NCBI RefSeq assembly: GCF_002162375.1
Contig: NZ_CP021425.1
Location: 3,985,001-4,049,000, forward strand
Direction of reading: 5' to 3'
DNA from: Oleiphilus messinensis
GTDB taxonomy: Bacteria; Pseudomonadota; Gammaproteobacteria; Pseudomonadales; Oleiphilaceae
Length of the DNA stretch: 64,000 nucleotides
The notes beneath the pieces are model-generated. The model ran no database searches, was not told the origin of the DNA, and saw only the letters and a list, made by a program, of their open reading frames with translations. The position numbers were made by a program, and so were the translations under genes. Each line of letters starts with the position of its first letter. Positions within the stretch are counted from its first letter, which is position 1. Below, in pieces: positions 37,108 through 46,604 of this stretch.

Positions 37108-37536
37108 GGGGGCAACGTACCTCTACTCACTCGTTTAACATGTTTCAAACTGTTTAATGGTTTAAAACTGCCTAGTCGTTTAAATCTGCGTCGTTTTACA
37201 TCGGCCGGATACTTTTCACTGGCCTCGTTGTTCACATAAACTTTGTCATTCACATAAACTTTGTCATTCACACAAAATCAGCTATACACACAAAACCAGT
37301 TATTCATGTCTGCTCGTCTGCTTCTATCAGTCAAATCGGAAAAGACTTCACTTGGTCACGCAAGACTCAACTTAATCGCTTGAAACCGCTAATACCGTTA
37401 ACGCTCTGGACGTTTAAGGATCTCGACTAGTCACTTGCAATGTAGACCCTTGACGGGATTTTGGCAAAAGAATCCGGTGTCACAGGTCAACTCTTCGTCA
37501 ATACCTTGATTCGTCAAAACGTTAATTTGTGTTTGG
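37108..37536. other. Long spacer between flhF and fleN
   Basis: A 429-base non-coding gap in an otherwise tight operon. It contains an 18-base tandem repeat (listed separately) and many GTTTAA-like words between 37130 and 37190. I see no correctly spaced sigma-54 site and no intrinsic terminator. A fleN promoter or processing site could lie here. Confidence 0.45.
37231..37280. repeat. 18-base tandem repeat in flhF-fleN spacer
   Basis: Two perfect adjacent copies of TTCACATAAACTTTGTCA lie at 37231-37248 and 37249-37266, followed by a diverged third copy starting TTCACACAAAATCAG at 37267. Confidence 0.9.
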
Positions 37537-38907
37537 CTATGCCGATACCTCATAACCCGGCGTCAATTCCGTTGCATGGGCGGACTTGCCGTTTTCTTCA
37601 CCGACCACGGATTGCATCAACTTTACCGCACGACTGACAATGGCTGGCGCGGTGGCGACATGAATGTCGTCAGGAATTTTTTGGCCGTCTGCAATATACG
37701 CCAATGGCAATTTTTCATGGGCAAGAAAACTGATCACCTCGCCCAGGCTTAACGCTTCGTCAATTTTGGTGACGATACACCCCTTCAATCCCAGCTCATG
37801 GTAAGATCTACAGCTTGCTTTCATGATCTGCGGCTGCGTGGTCGCCGGAATCACCAGAAAACTCTTGATATCCAGCTGACACCGCATGATTTCTTCATTT
37901 TGAACTTTCCAGTTACCATCCTGATGATTTAATCCGGCGGTATCAATCAAGACCAGTTTCTTATCCTTCAGTTTAACCAGTATCGACTGGAGCGAGTTCT
38001 GCTCATCAACGACATGAACCGGGATATCGAGAATCCGACCAAAAACCCGCAACTGCTCGTGGGCAGCGATCCGATAGCGATCCGTGGTGACCAGCGCGAT
38101 GTCCTCTGCACCATTTGCCATTACAAAGCGGGTTGCCAACTTGCCAATGGTAGTCGTTTTCCCGGCGCCTGTAGCGCCGACTAGAGCGACTCGCCCCCCT
38201 TGCTCAAGAATACACTGCTCCGTGACAGACAGTCCGTGCGCAATGCGGCCAAGTACCTGGCGCCATGCCTGATGTATATCTTTTTCATGGGTTACGGCAT
38301 CCAGCATCGATGTCGCCCATTGCCGCTCCATACCCATGGAGTCCAAGCGATGTTGGAGCTTTTGATGAACCGCAGACGTTTTTCGTGCGGTGTCTTGCAA
38401 CTGCTGTTTGATGAGTTCTCGAAGATTAGACAGCTCGGATTTCATTTCGGCCATTTGTGCAGCACTGGCGGACGCAACGGGCTCTTCCTGCTGGATTCGC
38501 TTATCAGACAGCGACTCGGTCTTTACCTTCTGCCGAGGCCGAGACTCAATGGTTTCCTGATCGGCCCAACAGGCCGTAGCCTCTGCGTCCTGTTGATCCT
38601 CCAACTCTTCATCACGGCGTTTTCTGACTGCGGTGATACGCTCTTTTGAACGCTCCATTTCCCGCAATAATGCCAGGTGTTTCTCAGCCTTCATACTGGC
38701 CAGCTGTCCCGGTGTTGGCGCGGACTGAGAGGCACTGACCGACAACTCCGCCTTGGCCTGTTCTTCGTCGTAATCAAGTGCCGTCACAATTTCGACACCA
38801 TCGTCAATTTTCTTGCTGGATAAGATTACGGCATCCGCACCCATTTCATCCCGCACCAGCTTCAGGGCTTCTTGCATGGTTGCTGCGAAAAAACGTTTCA
38901 CTTTCAT
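37537..38907 (-). CDS. flhF: Polar flagellar GTPase FlhF
   Basis: FlhF is an SRP-type GTPase that places the flagellum at the cell pole. The 456-residue protein has an N-terminal B domain (KRFFAATMQEALKLVRDEMG), a charged linker (about 60-200), and an NG GTPase domain. The P-loop is GATGAGKT at residues 244-251, followed by VTTDRYRIAAHEQL, LVLIDTAGL and VTKIDEALSLGEV. GAGG lies six bases before the ATG. It is located between flhA and fleN, the usual context. Confidence 0.96.
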   Translation of the reverse strand: MKVKRFFAATMQEALKLVRDEMGADAVILSSKKIDDGVEIVTALDYDEEQAKAELSVSASQSAPTPGQLASMKAEKHLALLREMERSKERITAVRKRRDEELEDQQDAEATACWADQETIESRPRQKVKTESLSDKRIQQEEPVASASAAQMAEMKSELSNLRELIKQQLQDTARKTSAVHQKLQHRLDSMGMERQWATSMLDAVTHEKDIHQAWRQVLGRIAHGLSVTEQCILEQGGRVALVGATGAGKTTTIGKLATRFVMANGAEDIALVTTDRYRIAAHEQLRVFGRILDIPVHVVDEQNSLQSILVKLKDKKLVLIDTAGLNHQDGNWKVQNEEIMRCQLDIKSFLVIPATTQPQIMKASCRSYHELGLKGCIVTKIDEALSLGEVISFLAHEKLPLAYIADGQKIPDDIHVATAPAIVSRAVKLMQSVVGEENGKSAHATELTPGYEVSA

Positions 38908-38980
38908 AGGATGCCTCCAGATGTCAATTTATTGACTTACTCTCGCAATTACTGCCTGAATTTCGACTTTAACTTGTCCG

Positions 38981-41164
38981 CTATTGACCTACTGACGCGA
39001 CAATGGTGACTTGTTTATTGTCCGGTATTTCCTGATATGAAAGCACTTTCAAACGCTCAATACCGAATCTGACAAACTTGACCATGACCGGTCTAAGCAT
39101 CGCAGATACCAGCAAAATCGCGGGTTTACCTAACATTTCCTGACGCTGTGCTGCTTCACCCAGAGAGCGCTGAAGCTTTTCGACCAGAGAAGGTTCAAGT
39201 ACCATCCCCATGTCATCACCAACGCCGGACTGCTGCGCCTGCTGTACTGACTTAAGCAATATCTGTTCCAGCTCTGGATCCAAGGTAATGACAGGTACTT
39301 CGACATCATTGCCACAAATCGATTGAATGATCATCCGCTTCAACGCCTGACGGGCTGCTGACGTCAACACTGCTGGATCTGTTGTTTTAGGACAATTCAC
39401 TAGCGCCTCCGCAATACTGCGCATATCCCGAATAGGAACCTCTTCAGTAAGGAGGCTTTGCAGCACTTTTAACAAGGTACTAATGCTAACAGCGTTGGGT
39501 ACCAGCTCTTCTGCGAGTTTGGGTGAACTCTTACCCAACTGATCCATCCACTGTTGCACTTCTTCATGGCCGAGCAATTCATGGGCATGTCGACTGAGCA
39601 CTTGATTCAGGTGGGTTGCCACCACCGTACTGGCATCAACTACGGTATAACCAAGTGTTTGAGCCTGATCTTTTAATGCTGGCTCAATCCAAATTGCATC
39701 AAGCCCAAAAGCAGGATCTTTACCTTCGATGCCATCCACTTTGCCAAAAACCTGTCCCGGATTGATCGCCATATCACGCTCGGGATGAACTTCAGCTTCC
39801 GCAATCGTCACCCCCATCAGCGTGATTCGGTAAACCGTTGGCATTAAATCCAAATTATCGCGAATATGAACCGAAGGCATCAGAAAACCAAGTTCCTGAG
39901 ACATTTTCTTACGAACACCTTTGATCCGCCCCAGTAACTCACCGCCTTGAGCCTTGTCCACCAAAGGAATGAGCCTGTATCCAACTTCCAGACCGACGAT
40001 GTCAACATTCAACACATCTTCCCAACCCAGCTCCTTGGTCTCGTGGCCACCCGGTGACGGCAGACTTTCACCGCCACCTGAAACCACACCACCCGAAGGG
40101 GCTCCGGGACGGGATCCGGACTGAGGCGCAGCACCTGCCGGGCCTCTACCGCCAGGAATTGTAGTCACTTCTTCAGGTGCATTCTGCTTCTTCCAAATCA
40201 AGTAAGCCGCGCCAGCCGCAAGTAAACCCAGGCTGAGAAACGCAAAGTGCGGCATGCCAGGAACCGACCCCATAATAATCAAGACACCGGCCGCGACCGC
40301 CAACGCTCTCGGTGACGTAAACATCTGGGAGACGATTTGTGTCGACATTTCCGAAGAGGTACTGACCCGCGTAACCATAATCGCGGCTGCAGTAGAAAGC
40401 AGCAGAGAAGGAATTTGTGCAACCAGACCATCCCCGATGGTGAGTAACGAGTACTTCTCCATTGCATCGGAAAACTCTAATTCATGTTGAGCCATACCAA
40501 TGGCCAACCCGCCAATAATGTTAATAAACAGTATTAGCAATCCCGCAACAGCATCACCTCGGACAAACTTGCTGGCACCATCCATCGAGCCATAAAAGTC
40601 CGCTTCCTGGGCAATTTCTTCCCGGCGACTCTTCGCTTCATGCTGCTCGATAATTCCGGCACTCAAGTCCGCATCAATCGCCATCTGTTTACCCGGCATC
40701 GCATCCAGGGTAAATCGGGCACTGACCTCGGAAACCCGGCCAGCACCTTTTGTGACGACTACGAAGTTGATAATCATTAAAATGGCAAACACAACCAGGC
40801 CGACAGCATAGTTTCCGCCAATCACAACCTCACCAAAGGCTTCAATCACTTTACCGGCTGCATCACCCCCTTCATGACCATAGAGCAATACCACCCGGGT
40901 TGACGCAACATTGAGCGCCAATCTCAACAACGTTGCTACCAGCAAGACCGAAGGGAAAACGGCGAACTCCATCGGTCGTAACGCATAGACGCACACTAGA
41001 AGGACAACCAATGCCAAGGCGATGTTAAACGTGAACAAAACGTCGAGCAAAAAAGGTGGCATAGGTAAGGTCATCATGCCAAGGATTACCAGTAACAACA
41101 CAGGTATACCCAGGTTGCCCTGACTCAATGCTTTCAAATTCTGAATGACGACTGCTCGATCCAT
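38981..41164 (-). CDS. flhA: Flagellar export gate protein FlhA
   Basis: FlhA forms the nonameric ring of the flagellar type III export gate and uses the proton gradient. The 727-residue product has about eight membrane spans in its first 330 residues. The conserved cytoplasmic FHIPEP-like block appears as VVVTKGAGRVSEVSARFTLD and MPGKQMAIDADLSAGII. A Gly/Pro/Ser-rich linker (about 345-385) leads to the cytoplasmic domain that binds chaperone-substrate complexes. The ATG at 41164 (MDRAVVIQNL) was chosen; GAGG lies three bases upstream, and an in-frame extension to 41197 is not conserved. The gap to flhB is 192 bases. Confidence 0.95.
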   Translation of the reverse strand: MDRAVVIQNLKALSQGNLGIPVLLLVILGMMTLPMPPFLLDVLFTFNIALALVVLLVCVYALRPMEFAVFPSVLLVATLLRLALNVASTRVVLLYGHEGGDAAGKVIEAFGEVVIGGNYAVGLVVFAILMIINFVVVTKGAGRVSEVSARFTLDAMPGKQMAIDADLSAGIIEQHEAKSRREEIAQEADFYGSMDGASKFVRGDAVAGLLILFINIIGGLAIGMAQHELEFSDAMEKYSLLTIGDGLVAQIPSLLLSTAAAIMVTRVSTSSEMSTQIVSQMFTSPRALAVAAGVLIIMGSVPGMPHFAFLSLGLLAAGAAYLIWKKQNAPEEVTTIPGGRGPAGAAPQSGSRPGAPSGGVVSGGGESLPSPGGHETKELGWEDVLNVDIVGLEVGYRLIPLVDKAQGGELLGRIKGVRKKMSQELGFLMPSVHIRDNLDLMPTVYRITLMGVTIAEAEVHPERDMAINPGQVFGKVDGIEGKDPAFGLDAIWIEPALKDQAQTLGYTVVDASTVVATHLNQVLSRHAHELLGHEEVQQWMDQLGKSSPKLAEELVPNAVSISTLLKVLQSLLTEEVPIRDMRSIAEALVNCPKTTDPAVLTSAARQALKRMIIQSICGNDVEVPVITLDPELEQILLKSVQQAQQSGVGDDMGMVLEPSLVEKLQRSLGEAAQRQEMLGKPAILLVSAMLRPVMVKFVRFGIERLKVLSYQEIPDNKQVTIVASVGQ

Positions 41165-41356
41165 AAACCTCAACGACCCACCGGATATAAATGCCAAAAT
41201 TATGACGCAAATTCACTGGAATGCGAGTAATTAAGCAAATTATTATCCAGTAGTGGTTTTTTGCATAGACAGCGTATATTTAGAAGCGCTTAAGCAGCAT
41301 CATGCCTGACTGACGCGCGATATATCAAACGTTAAAGTCTAACCTGGGGGAGATCA

Positions 41357-42484
41357 TTAATCATGACGCAAATCTTCCGGAACCGGAAAATCGGGTTTCG
41401 GAGGGCGCTGTGCCTGACCACGTCGGAATTGTCGGAGTTGATAAATGTAGGCGAGCACTTGCGCAACGGCCATGTACAGTCCCGCCGGAATTTCGTCATC
41501 AATTTCGGTATTGTAGTACACAGCTCGAGCGAGTATTGGAGCGGATACGATTTCGATTTTATGGCTTGCTGCGATTTCCCGGATTTTCGCCGCGACCTGA
41601 TCCGCCCCCTTGGCAACCATGCGCGGCGCAGCCATTGATTTTCCATCATATTTCAATGCCACAGCATAATGAGTCGGGTTGGTTATCACCACATCGGCTT
41701 CGGGAACATTTTGCATCATCCGCCGAAAAGCGCGCTCCATCTGAAGTTGACGAATCTTCTGCTTTACTTCCGGCTTGCCTTCCGTATCCTTGAATTCATC
41801 TTTAACCTCTTGCTTGGTCATTCGAAGCTTTTTATTATGCTCGAATATTTGAAACGGGATATCGATCGCCGCAATCACAATCGTCGGCAGACACAAGGCC
41901 AGAAAAACCCACCCTAAAATCGTTGACGCATGCTCCATCGCAGGCAAAATCGGCTCATTACCCAACCCCAGCAATTCGAAGCGTAAGTTATGTAAAAGTA
42001 CCACAGCAACCGCCATGACAAAGACGACTTTAAAAATGGCTTTTATCAACTCAACCAATGCATTCAATTTAAAGAGTTTTTTGATACCCTCGATTGGATT
42101 CAGTTTACTGAATTTAGGCTGCAATGCCTTTGCACTCAGCAGCCAACCACCCAAAGCCAGGGGGCCAAATAACGCTGCAAGAAGCAGAATTCCGAGCAAC
42201 GGCGCTAATGCCAGACCAATCTCGGACACGGCATAAACCAGAAAAACGCCTATTTGCTGGACATCGACAGCATCATCTCTGGACATCGTAAAACAAGCGA
42301 TCATAATCTGTTTGATCGACAATGCCAGCATCGGCCCGAAGACCAGCAGCCCCACCGCCCCCAAAATCAGTACAGCCGCAGTATTCAGCTCTTTTGATCT
42401 GGGAACCTGGCCGTCTTCCCGCGCCTTTTGCAGGCGCCTCCCGGTGGGTTCTTCGGTTTTGTCATCCTGATCTGCTTCAGCCAT
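41357..42484 (-). CDS. flhB: Flagellar export switch protein FlhB
   Basis: FlhB switches the export apparatus from rod/hook to filament substrates. The protein has 375 residues: a cytoplasmic N-terminus with the conserved EEPTGRRLQKAREDGQVPRS, four membrane spans (about 35-55, 80-110, 148-166, 190-210), and a cytoplasmic domain with the autocleavage site Asn-Pro-Thr-His at residues 269-272. FliK, encoded in the same cluster, triggers the switch. The start lies four bases after the fliR stop, so fliR and flhB are translationally linked. Confidence 0.96.
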   Translation of the reverse strand: MAEADQDDKTEEPTGRRLQKAREDGQVPRSKELNTAAVLILGAVGLLVFGPMLALSIKQIMIACFTMSRDDAVDVQQIGVFLVYAVSEIGLALAPLLGILLLAALFGPLALGGWLLSAKALQPKFSKLNPIEGIKKLFKLNALVELIKAIFKVVFVMAVAVVLLHNLRFELLGLGNEPILPAMEHASTILGWVFLALCLPTIVIAAIDIPFQIFEHNKKLRMTKQEVKDEFKDTEGKPEVKQKIRQLQMERAFRRMMQNVPEADVVITNPTHYAVALKYDGKSMAAPRMVAKGADQVAAKIREIAASHKIEIVSAPILARAVYYNTEIDDEIPAGLYMAVAQVLAYIYQLRQFRRGQAQRPPKPDFPVPEDLRHD

Positions 42485-42487
42485 CGC

Positions 42488-43279
42488 TTACGGTAACCCC
42501 TGCAGCTCACGAATAAACAGAAAAGTTTCACGAGACACCCGCTCAAAATTCGGCAGGAAGTCTCCCATTGCCACCCACATTACAAACAAGCCAAAAATAA
42601 GGGATATGGGGAACCCGAGAGAGAATACGTTCAGAGTTGGCGCAGCCCTGACCATGACACCAAATGACAGGGTCACAATCAATACGGACGTCACAATGGG
42701 AAGCGCGATTAACAATGCACTCTCAAACATCCAGGATATCCGCACAATGACCTCCCACAACCGATCCTCACCGATCAAGCTCGATGAAATCGGCCATGCT
42801 TCAAAACTATCAATGATGATTTCAATCATCACCAAATGTCCGTTCATGGATAAGAATAGAAGCGTCACCGTAATCAGAAAATATTGGGATAAGACCGGAA
42901 CTGAAACGCCATTGGTGGGATCAACCATCGAGGCAAACCCCAACCCCATTTGCATCGCAATGATCTGCCCTGCGACAACAAACAACTGAACCATCATAAA
43001 AACCAGAAATCCAAGTACAACACCAATAAAGACTTGCTGGAAGATGATGGGTACCGAAGCGAGTGAAAGCGCATCCACTTGCGGCCCAGAGGGTAACAAC
43101 GGCGTGACCAGCAACGCAATCAGCATCGCCAGACCCAGTCTGATACGCATCGGAACAAGCTGAGTACCGATAAACGGCACAACCATTAAAAAACTGGCTA
43201 CGCGAAACAGTGGCCACATATGATGGCCGACCCAGGCACTGAGCTCAACATCCGTCATTTGCACAAAATGCTGAAACAT
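42488..43279 (-). CDS. fliR: Flagellar export protein FliR
   Basis: FliR is part of the FliP5-FliQ4-FliR1 export channel in the MS ring. The 263-residue protein has about six membrane helices, with conserved MVVPFIGTQLVPMRIRLGLA near the start and VGQIIAMQMGLGFASMVDP-type sequence (AGQIIAMQMGLGFASMVDPT) in the middle, then VFSLGFPISLIFGLFVMW. It is flanked by fliQ (three-base gap) and flhB. Confidence 0.95.
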   Translation of the reverse strand: MFQHFVQMTDVELSAWVGHHMWPLFRVASFLMVVPFIGTQLVPMRIRLGLAMLIALLVTPLLPSGPQVDALSLASVPIIFQQVFIGVVLGFLVFMMVQLFVVAGQIIAMQMGLGFASMVDPTNGVSVPVLSQYFLITVTLLFLSMNGHLVMIEIIIDSFEAWPISSSLIGEDRLWEVIVRISWMFESALLIALPIVTSVLIVTLSFGVMVRAAPTLNVFSLGFPISLIFGLFVMWVAMGDFLPNFERVSRETFLFIRELQGLP

Positions 43280-43282
43280 AGG

Positions 43283-43555
43283 TCAGCCAATCAAACCGGG
43301 AATATCCATCACGATTTTACGGGTAAAATCAACCAACTTCTGCATAATCCAGGGCCCCGCAACCACCAGCAGCAATATTGTGATCAATAATCTCGGCAGA
43401 AAGCTCAAGGTCTGCTCGTTGATCGATGTCGCAGCCTGAAACACACTCACGATCAAGCCCACGATTAAACTCGGCGTAATAATCAGCGTCACCAGCACCA
43501 CAATCAGAAACAATCCTTCCCGCATGGTATCGATCATCATCATTTCTGCAGACAT
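43283..43555 (-). CDS. fliQ: Flagellar export protein FliQ
   Basis: A 90-residue protein with two long membrane helices (about 14-40 and 50-75) typical of FliQ, including LFLIVVLVTLIITPSLIVGL and SVFQAATSINEQTLSFLPR, the cytoplasmic loop signature. It forms part of the FliPQR export channel. It starts after a 61-base gap from fliP and overlaps nothing. The second or third methionine of MSAEMMMIDT could also be used, but the first is kept. Confidence 0.95.
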   Translation of the reverse strand: MSAEMMMIDTMREGLFLIVVLVTLIITPSLIVGLIVSVFQAATSINEQTLSFLPRLLITILLLVVAGPWIMQKLVDFTRKIVMDIPGLIG

Positions 43556-43616
43556 GACGCGCTCTCACTGTTAATGGGTATAGAACAAAAAATAGACTGT
43601 TATAATTTGAGCTTTT

Positions 43617-44360
43617 TTAAATCGCAAAACTGGAAGCGAGTGTACCGATAATCAATGTCCACCCGTCTACCAACACAAATAGCATTATTTTAAAGGGTAA
43701 CGAAACAATCATCGGCGAAAGCATCATCATCCCCATTGCCATCAAAACACTGGCAACCACCATATCGATGATCAGGAAGGGGATAAAAATAATAAACCCG
43801 ATCTGAAATGCCGTTTTCAACTCACTGGTAACAAAGGCCGGCATCAGCACCCAGAATGAGACATCATCAACCGATGCAAATTTCTGGCCCGAGATCTGTA
43901 CGAACATGTCCAGGTCATCCTCCCGGGTTTGTGCCAGCATGAATTCCCGAAACGGTAGTGAAGCGGCTTTAACGGCCTCAACTGCCGGGAGCTCCTCATT
44001 CAAATAAGGCTGTAATCCTACTCTATTCGCTTCCTCGAAAATTGGCGTCATAATGAATATGGTCAGAAACAACGTCAGTCCGACGACAATCTGATTACTG
44101 GGTGCCTGCTGAAGCCCTAGCGCTTGCCTCAAAATCGAGAATACGATGATGATACGGGTAAATGAAGTCATCATCATCACAAATGAAGGGATTAGGGTCA
44201 GCGCGGTCATTACGCCGAGAATTTGCAGGGTGACAGAGTACTCCTGCGTACCATCTTCATTGGTAATCAATTGCACTGCCGGGATACCGGGAATTTCCGC
44301 CCAGACGCCTTGGGACATGCTCAACAGGAGCAGCCCAAGCATAATTAGCAATCTACTCAT
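43617..44360 (-). CDS. fliP: Flagellar export protein FliP
   Basis: FliP assembles the core of the export channel. The 247-residue product has a cleavable signal peptide ([21 protein letters not shown]), then four membrane helices with [20 protein letters not shown] and [20 protein letters not shown], two family signatures. FliO, encoded just upstream with a two-base gap, helps FliP oligomerise. The C-terminus is [19 protein letters not shown]. The length matches E. coli FliP (245). Confidence 0.96.
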   Translation of the reverse strand: MSRLLIMLGLLLLSMSQGVWAEIPGIPAVQLITNEDGTQEYSVTLQILGVMTALTLIPSFVMMMTSFTRIIIVFSILRQALGLQQAPSNQIVVGLTLFLTIFIMTPIFEEANRVGLQPYLNEELPAVEAVKAASLPFREFMLAQTREDDLDMFVQISGQKFASVDDVSFWVLMPAFVTSELKTAFQIGFIIFIPFLIIDMVVASVLMAMGMMMLSPMIVSLPFKIMLFVLVDGWTLIIGTLASSFAI

Positions 44361-44362
44361 CC

Positions 44363-45082
44363 TTATGGCTCATTTTGGGAATCGACTTGATTGGCGGGTC
44401 GAGATGCTTCGTCGCGCGGTGCTTCTGCATTGCGATGAACTTTCATCAAAGATTGAAGCTTAACAGCAAACTCCGACACTCCCGCTTGAGTACGCGCAGG
44501 CTCATCACCGTGGTTGAAATCACCCTGTTCAAAAACGTGCAACGCGTTAATCTGCTGCGCTGTAACGCCAAGCAACAAAGATTTTCCTCCCGCGTCCAAA
44601 AGCACAACTTTCTCTCGGTTTCCCACGTGAACCACACTGGTTATTTTCATCTTGGGAGATAGCCCGGGCGTGAATCGGCCAAAGCGGCGCACGAGCCAGG
44701 CGAGACAGAAAATAAGCAAAAGAATAACCAGAAGACCAAGAACCATCTGCCCCACTGCTGCCCCTGTATCCCGTTCCGGCCGTTCAAAAATACGCTTCCC
44801 TGAGCCACCGGTCCCCTGAGGCGGTGCAGGATCAACTTGCACGGAACCAGTTTGTTTTGAACCAGTGTGTTCTGAACCGGCTTGTTCTGGGTCAGCCTTA
44901 TTAGGGGCAATGCGTTCAGAATTACTTGTTACAGCCTTCAGTCCAGATTCCGTTGAACCTGGCAACAGCGCGGTACTGCTTTCACCATGCGCAATTGAGA
45001 CAAACATTGAACACAAGCTCAACACCACAAAGAGCGTAAGGCAGCTATAACAATACCAACTGGGTCGGTGGCAGGTCATCAT
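44363..45082 (-). CDS. fliO: Flagellar biosynthesis protein FliO
   Basis: A 239-residue FliO, longer than the E. coli protein (about 120). A hydrophobic N-terminal segment (about 10-30) could be a signal peptide. Residues 40-100 are a low-complexity periplasmic-like region including repeats of Gln-(Ala/Thr)-Gly-Ser encoded by a 15-base repeat. The conserved FliO span is [20 protein letters not shown], followed by [20 protein letters not shown] and [16 protein letters not shown]. FliO stabilises assembly of FliP. Its ATG overlaps the fliN stop in a TAATG arrangement, indicating translational coupling. Confidence 0.92.
   Translation of the reverse strand: MMTCHRPSWYCYSCLTLFVVLSLCSMFVSIAHGESSTALLPGSTESGLKAVTSNSERIAPNKADPEQAGSEHTGSKQTGSVQVDPAPPQGTGGSGKRIFERPERDTGAAVGQMVLGLLVILLLIFCLAWLVRRFGRFTPGLSPKMKITSVVHVGNREKVVLLDAGGKSLLLGVTAQQINALHVFEQGDFNHGDEPARTQAGVSEFAVKLQSLMKVHRNAEAPRDEASRPANQVDSQNEP
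44841..44900 (-). repeat. 15-base repeat inside fliO
   Basis: Four imperfect 15-base units lie at 44841-44855, 44856-44870, 44871-44885 and 44886-44900 (core TGAACCAG-TGTGT on the plus strand). They are in frame and encode the repeated Glu/Lys/Glu-His/Gln-(Ala/Thr)-Gly-Ser segment of FliO. Confidence 0.8.
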
Positions 45083-45582
45083 TAACGCAACTTTTTAATG
45101 CGCTCAGAAGGACTTATAACGTCAGTGAGACGAATTCCGAACTTTTCGTTCACCATCACAACCTCTCCGTGGGCGATAAGCGTTCCATTAACCAATACAT
45201 CCAAAGGCTCCCCTGCCAGGCGATCCAATTCTATAACAGACCCCTGATTGAGCTGTAAAAGGTTTCGAATTGCGATTTGCGTATTTCCAACTTCCATGGA
45301 AATGGTGACCGGTATATCGAGTATCACATCAAGATCAGGCTGGCCGGGTACGCCAGACGCAACGGGTTGCTGGTGACCATCAAAACTCTCAAGGGGAGCG
45401 GCTTTCATGTCATCTTCGGCAGTCGAATCCGCATCGGCAGCCTCTGCTTCAGCCATCGCGGCGGCCCACTCATCATCTACATTTGACTGATCCGGCTCAC
45501 CTTCTTCCATTGCTGCAGCCCACTCAGCGGCCAGCTTCTCGTCATCACTCATTTCTGAGTCATCATTTTTCATGTCGGACAT
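45082..45582 (-). CDS. fliN: Flagellar motor switch protein FliN
   Basis: FliN builds the bottom of the C ring and binds FliH-FliI. The 166-residue product has an acidic N-terminal tail and a C-terminal SpoA domain of about 75 residues (DVILDIPVTISMEVGNTQIA, LLQLNQGSVIELDRLAGEPL, LIAHGEVVMVNEKFGIRLTD). The tail contains two copies of a short Glu-Trp-Ala-Ala-Ala-Met motif, at residues 20-25 and 38-43, each in an acidic setting. Its start overlaps the end of fliM by 20 bases. FliN proteins without extensions are about 135 residues. Confidence 0.95.
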   Translation of the reverse strand: MSDMKNDDSEMSDDEKLAAEWAAAMEEGEPDQSNVDDEWAAAMAEAEAADADSTAEDDMKAAPLESFDGHQQPVASGVPGQPDLDVILDIPVTISMEVGNTQIAIRNLLQLNQGSVIELDRLAGEPLDVLVNGTLIAHGEVVMVNEKFGIRLTDVISPSERIKKLR

Positions 45583-46573
45583 CGGACCCTACCTTACTCA
45601 AATTATGTGCGGACTGACGATCAATTTTACCAATGATTTTATAGGCAAGGTTACCATTCAAGGAGCCTAAGTTAGCCTTCAACACAGGTACAGAGTTGGC
45701 TGTTATCGTAATATTCGGATTTAAATCGACGGGTATCACGTCCCCCGGACGCAATTCGGAAAGTTCACGTAGTGATATTTTACGGCGGGCTACAGTGGCA
45801 TTAATGGGAATAGTGGCATCCATAATATCGTTTTGCAATGCAGTGATCCAACGCTCATCAACATCATCAACATCACTCTGGACACCCGCATCAAGCACTT
45901 CCCGAATGGGCTCAATCATAGAGTAAGGAATTGCAACATGCATATCGCCTCCTCCACCGTCCAATTCGATGTGGAACGTGCTCACAACCACAACTTCACT
46001 CGGGCTGACAATATTGGCCATAGCCGGGTTAACCTCTGAGTTAATATACTCGAAATCAACTTTCATCACGGCATTCCAGGCTTCTTTCATATCTATGAAC
46101 ACTTGGGCCAACACCATCTGCACAATTCTGATTTCGGTTGGCGTAAATTCCCGCCCCTCGATCTTTGCATGGCGGCCATCACCACCGAAAAAATTATCGA
46201 CCAATTTGAAAACCAGCTTGGCATCCAGAATGAACAGAGAAGTCCCCCGCAGCGGTCTGATTTTTACCAGGTTCAAGCTGGTGGGAACATAGAGAGTGTG
46301 GATGTACTCACCAAACTTCAAAATCTGGACACCACCCGTTGCAACATCTGCATTTCGACGAAGCAAGTTAAAGAGACTGATCCGGGTATATCGGGCGAAG
46401 CGCTCGTTTATCATCTCAAGCGTGGGCATCCGCCCACGAACGATCCGATCCTGACTGGCAAGGTCATAAATTTTGACCCCCGTTTCATCAACATCTTCCT
46501 CGGTATCGATATCTCCATCATCGACACCGTGAAGTAACGCATCAATTTCGTCTTGGGATAATAAATCTTGCAC
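45563..46573 (-). CDS. fliM: Flagellar motor switch protein FliM
   Basis: A 336-residue switch protein that binds CheY-P and reverses rotation. The N-terminal CheY-binding helix is seen as LLSQDEIDALLHGVDDGD; then IYDLASQDRIVRGRMPTLEM and INERFARYTRISLFNLLRRN, a middle domain with the GGxG-type loop (VDNFFGGDGRHAKIEGREFT), and a C-terminal SpoA-like domain. The gene lies between fliL (31-base gap) and fliN (overlapping). Confidence 0.97.
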   Translation of the reverse strand: MQDLLSQDEIDALLHGVDDGDIDTEEDVDETGVKIYDLASQDRIVRGRMPTLEMINERFARYTRISLFNLLRRNADVATGGVQILKFGEYIHTLYVPTSLNLVKIRPLRGTSLFILDAKLVFKLVDNFFGGDGRHAKIEGREFTPTEIRIVQMVLAQVFIDMKEAWNAVMKVDFEYINSEVNPAMANIVSPSEVVVVSTFHIELDGGGGDMHVAIPYSMIEPIREVLDAGVQSDVDDVDERWITALQNDIMDATIPINATVARRKISLRELSELRPGDVIPVDLNPNITITANSVPVLKANLGSLNGNLAYKIIGKIDRQSAHNLSKVGSDVRHEK

Positions 46574-46604
46574 GGCGATTCTCTAGTTACTGCATGACTA
46601 TAAG

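Noticed and set aside
41233-41251. CTGG...TTGCT upstream of flhA with correct ten-base spacing
   Set aside because: The bases between, which should read CACGR, do not match at all; kept only as a weak possibility and not listed as a feature.
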